NCBI GenBank assembly: GCA_046290435.1
Contig: JBKAGO010000010.1
Location: 1 to 37,801 of the forward strand
Direction of reading: 5' to 3'
Length of the DNA stretch: 37,801 bases
Origin: CAVQUE01 sp046290435
Lineage (GTDB): Bacteria; Actinomycetota; Acidimicrobiia; Acidimicrobiales; UBA8592
Position numbers and translations under genes: made by a program. The notes under the pieces were generated by a model. That model did no database searches. It saw nothing but the letters and a program-made list of their open reading frames with translations, and had not been told where the DNA came from. Shown here piece after piece: positions 37,551-37,801 of the stretch. Position 1 is the stretch's first letter, and every line of letters begins with the position of its first letter.

Positions 37551-37801
37551 TCAGGCGTCGCGCAGGCGACGCAGGAACGCTTCGACCTCGGCGCGGTCGC
37601 GGGTGCGGCGGTACGGGGGGAGCGCGCCGATGAGCTGCCAGCGGTAGCTCTTCGATGTCGCCAGGCGCCGATCGAGCACGGCGACGACGCCCTTGTCCTC
37701 GGCCGAGCGGATGAGCCGCCCGGTGCCCTGGGCCAGCATCATCGCGGCGCGGGGGAGGTCGACGCGTCCGAACGCTGCGGCGCCGGCGCGTTCGCGTCGC
37801 C
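37551..37801 (-). CDS. ATP-dependent helicase (DinG/XPD type), C-terminal end only
   Basis: The gene runs off the window. The visible 82 residues include FGRVDLPRAAMMLAQGTGRLIRSAEDKGVVAVLDRRLATSKSY. Here QGTGRLIR is helicase motif VI (arginine finger) of the DinG/XPD superfamily 2 branch, and VVAVLDRR is the strand that follows it. The stop at 37551 lies 23 bases from the convergent membrane-protein gene. The N-terminal Walker motifs and any iron-sulfur domain lie outside. Because DinG and related DNA-repair helicases share this ending, the exact subfamily is open. Confidence 0.82.
   Translation of the reverse strand, partial: RRERAGAAAFGRVDLPRAAMMLAQGTGRLIRSAEDKGVVAVLDRRLATSKSYRWQLIGALPPYRRTRDRAEVEAFLRRLRDA

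Noticed and set aside
1..37801. tRNA, rRNA, CRISPR arrays, insertion sequences, prophage genes
   Set aside because: No cloverleaf-like segments, spaced repeat arrays, transposase motifs or phage structural genes were seen when reading both strands; a covariance-model scan would be needed to exclude small RNAs.

Overview
The window is a high-GC chromosomal segment with densely packed genes, many GTG starts and many 4-bp stop/start overlaps. A predicted F420-dependent luciferase-family oxidoreductase, a FadD3-like acyl-CoA synthetase, a cytochrome P450, a Rieske oxygenase fragment and an actinobacterial-type tad pilus locus together suggest an actinomycete, most likely of the Acidimicrobiia (Ilumatobacter-like) type. 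The phylum is well supported by gene content. The class is an inference. No rRNA, tRNA, CRISPR array or transposase gene was seen, and no gene-free stretch exceeds 300 bases.

Layout. 1-4080 (+): end of a Rieske oxygenase, a small conserved-looking protein, a degenerate amidohydrolase-like protein, a CopC-like membrane protein, a carboxymuconolactone decarboxylase-like protein and an F420-type oxidoreductase. The run ends at a 30-bp inverted repeat (4105-4195) between convergent genes. 4199-8433 (-): group II PLP decarboxylase, YbaK deacylase, P450, a 35-residue membrane peptide and a PAP2-type phosphatase, read in the opposite order. 8725-14919 (+): FadD3-like ligase, quinone oxidoreductase, a polysaccharide deacetylase/glycosyltransferase fusion and a single-pass protein with SdrD-B-like domains.

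14934-21700 (-) is a complete-looking tad/Flp pilus export operon in the order cpaB, cpaE, tadA(cpaF), tadB, tadC, prepilin-like gene, two tadE-like genes and tadG-like. The first five genes are coupled by 4-bp overlaps. The reading frame is visibly disturbed between the prepilin and the first tadE-like gene. A small excisionase-type HTH gene diverges from this operon. 22295-26724 holds a tandem Sm-like-barrel protein (-) diverging from the housekeeping set phoH, ybeY, corC-like and era (+).

26846-30324 (+) is an oxyanion ABC transporter (PhnD/selenate-type binding lipoprotein, ATPase and one polypeptide carrying two fused permease domains). A 15-codon Cys-containing leader ORF precedes it, and its stop codon overlaps the first start. 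30325 to about 32800 is visibly richer in A+T and looks acquired. It holds a pseudo-receiver/LuxR-type regulator, a lipoprotein and a secreted peptidoglycan-binding-domain protein.

32866-37527 carries a DUF3179 lipoprotein, an HTTM membrane protein and its small partner (-), diverging from a predicted alpha/alpha-barrel exported protein and a small MarC-like membrane protein (+). The window ends in the C-terminus of a DinG-type helicase. At least four genes (starts at 8725, 21984, 22867 and 35704) have a TANNNT -10 box only 7-8 nt before the start codon and no Shine-Dalgarno, which points to leaderless transcription as a common mode here.
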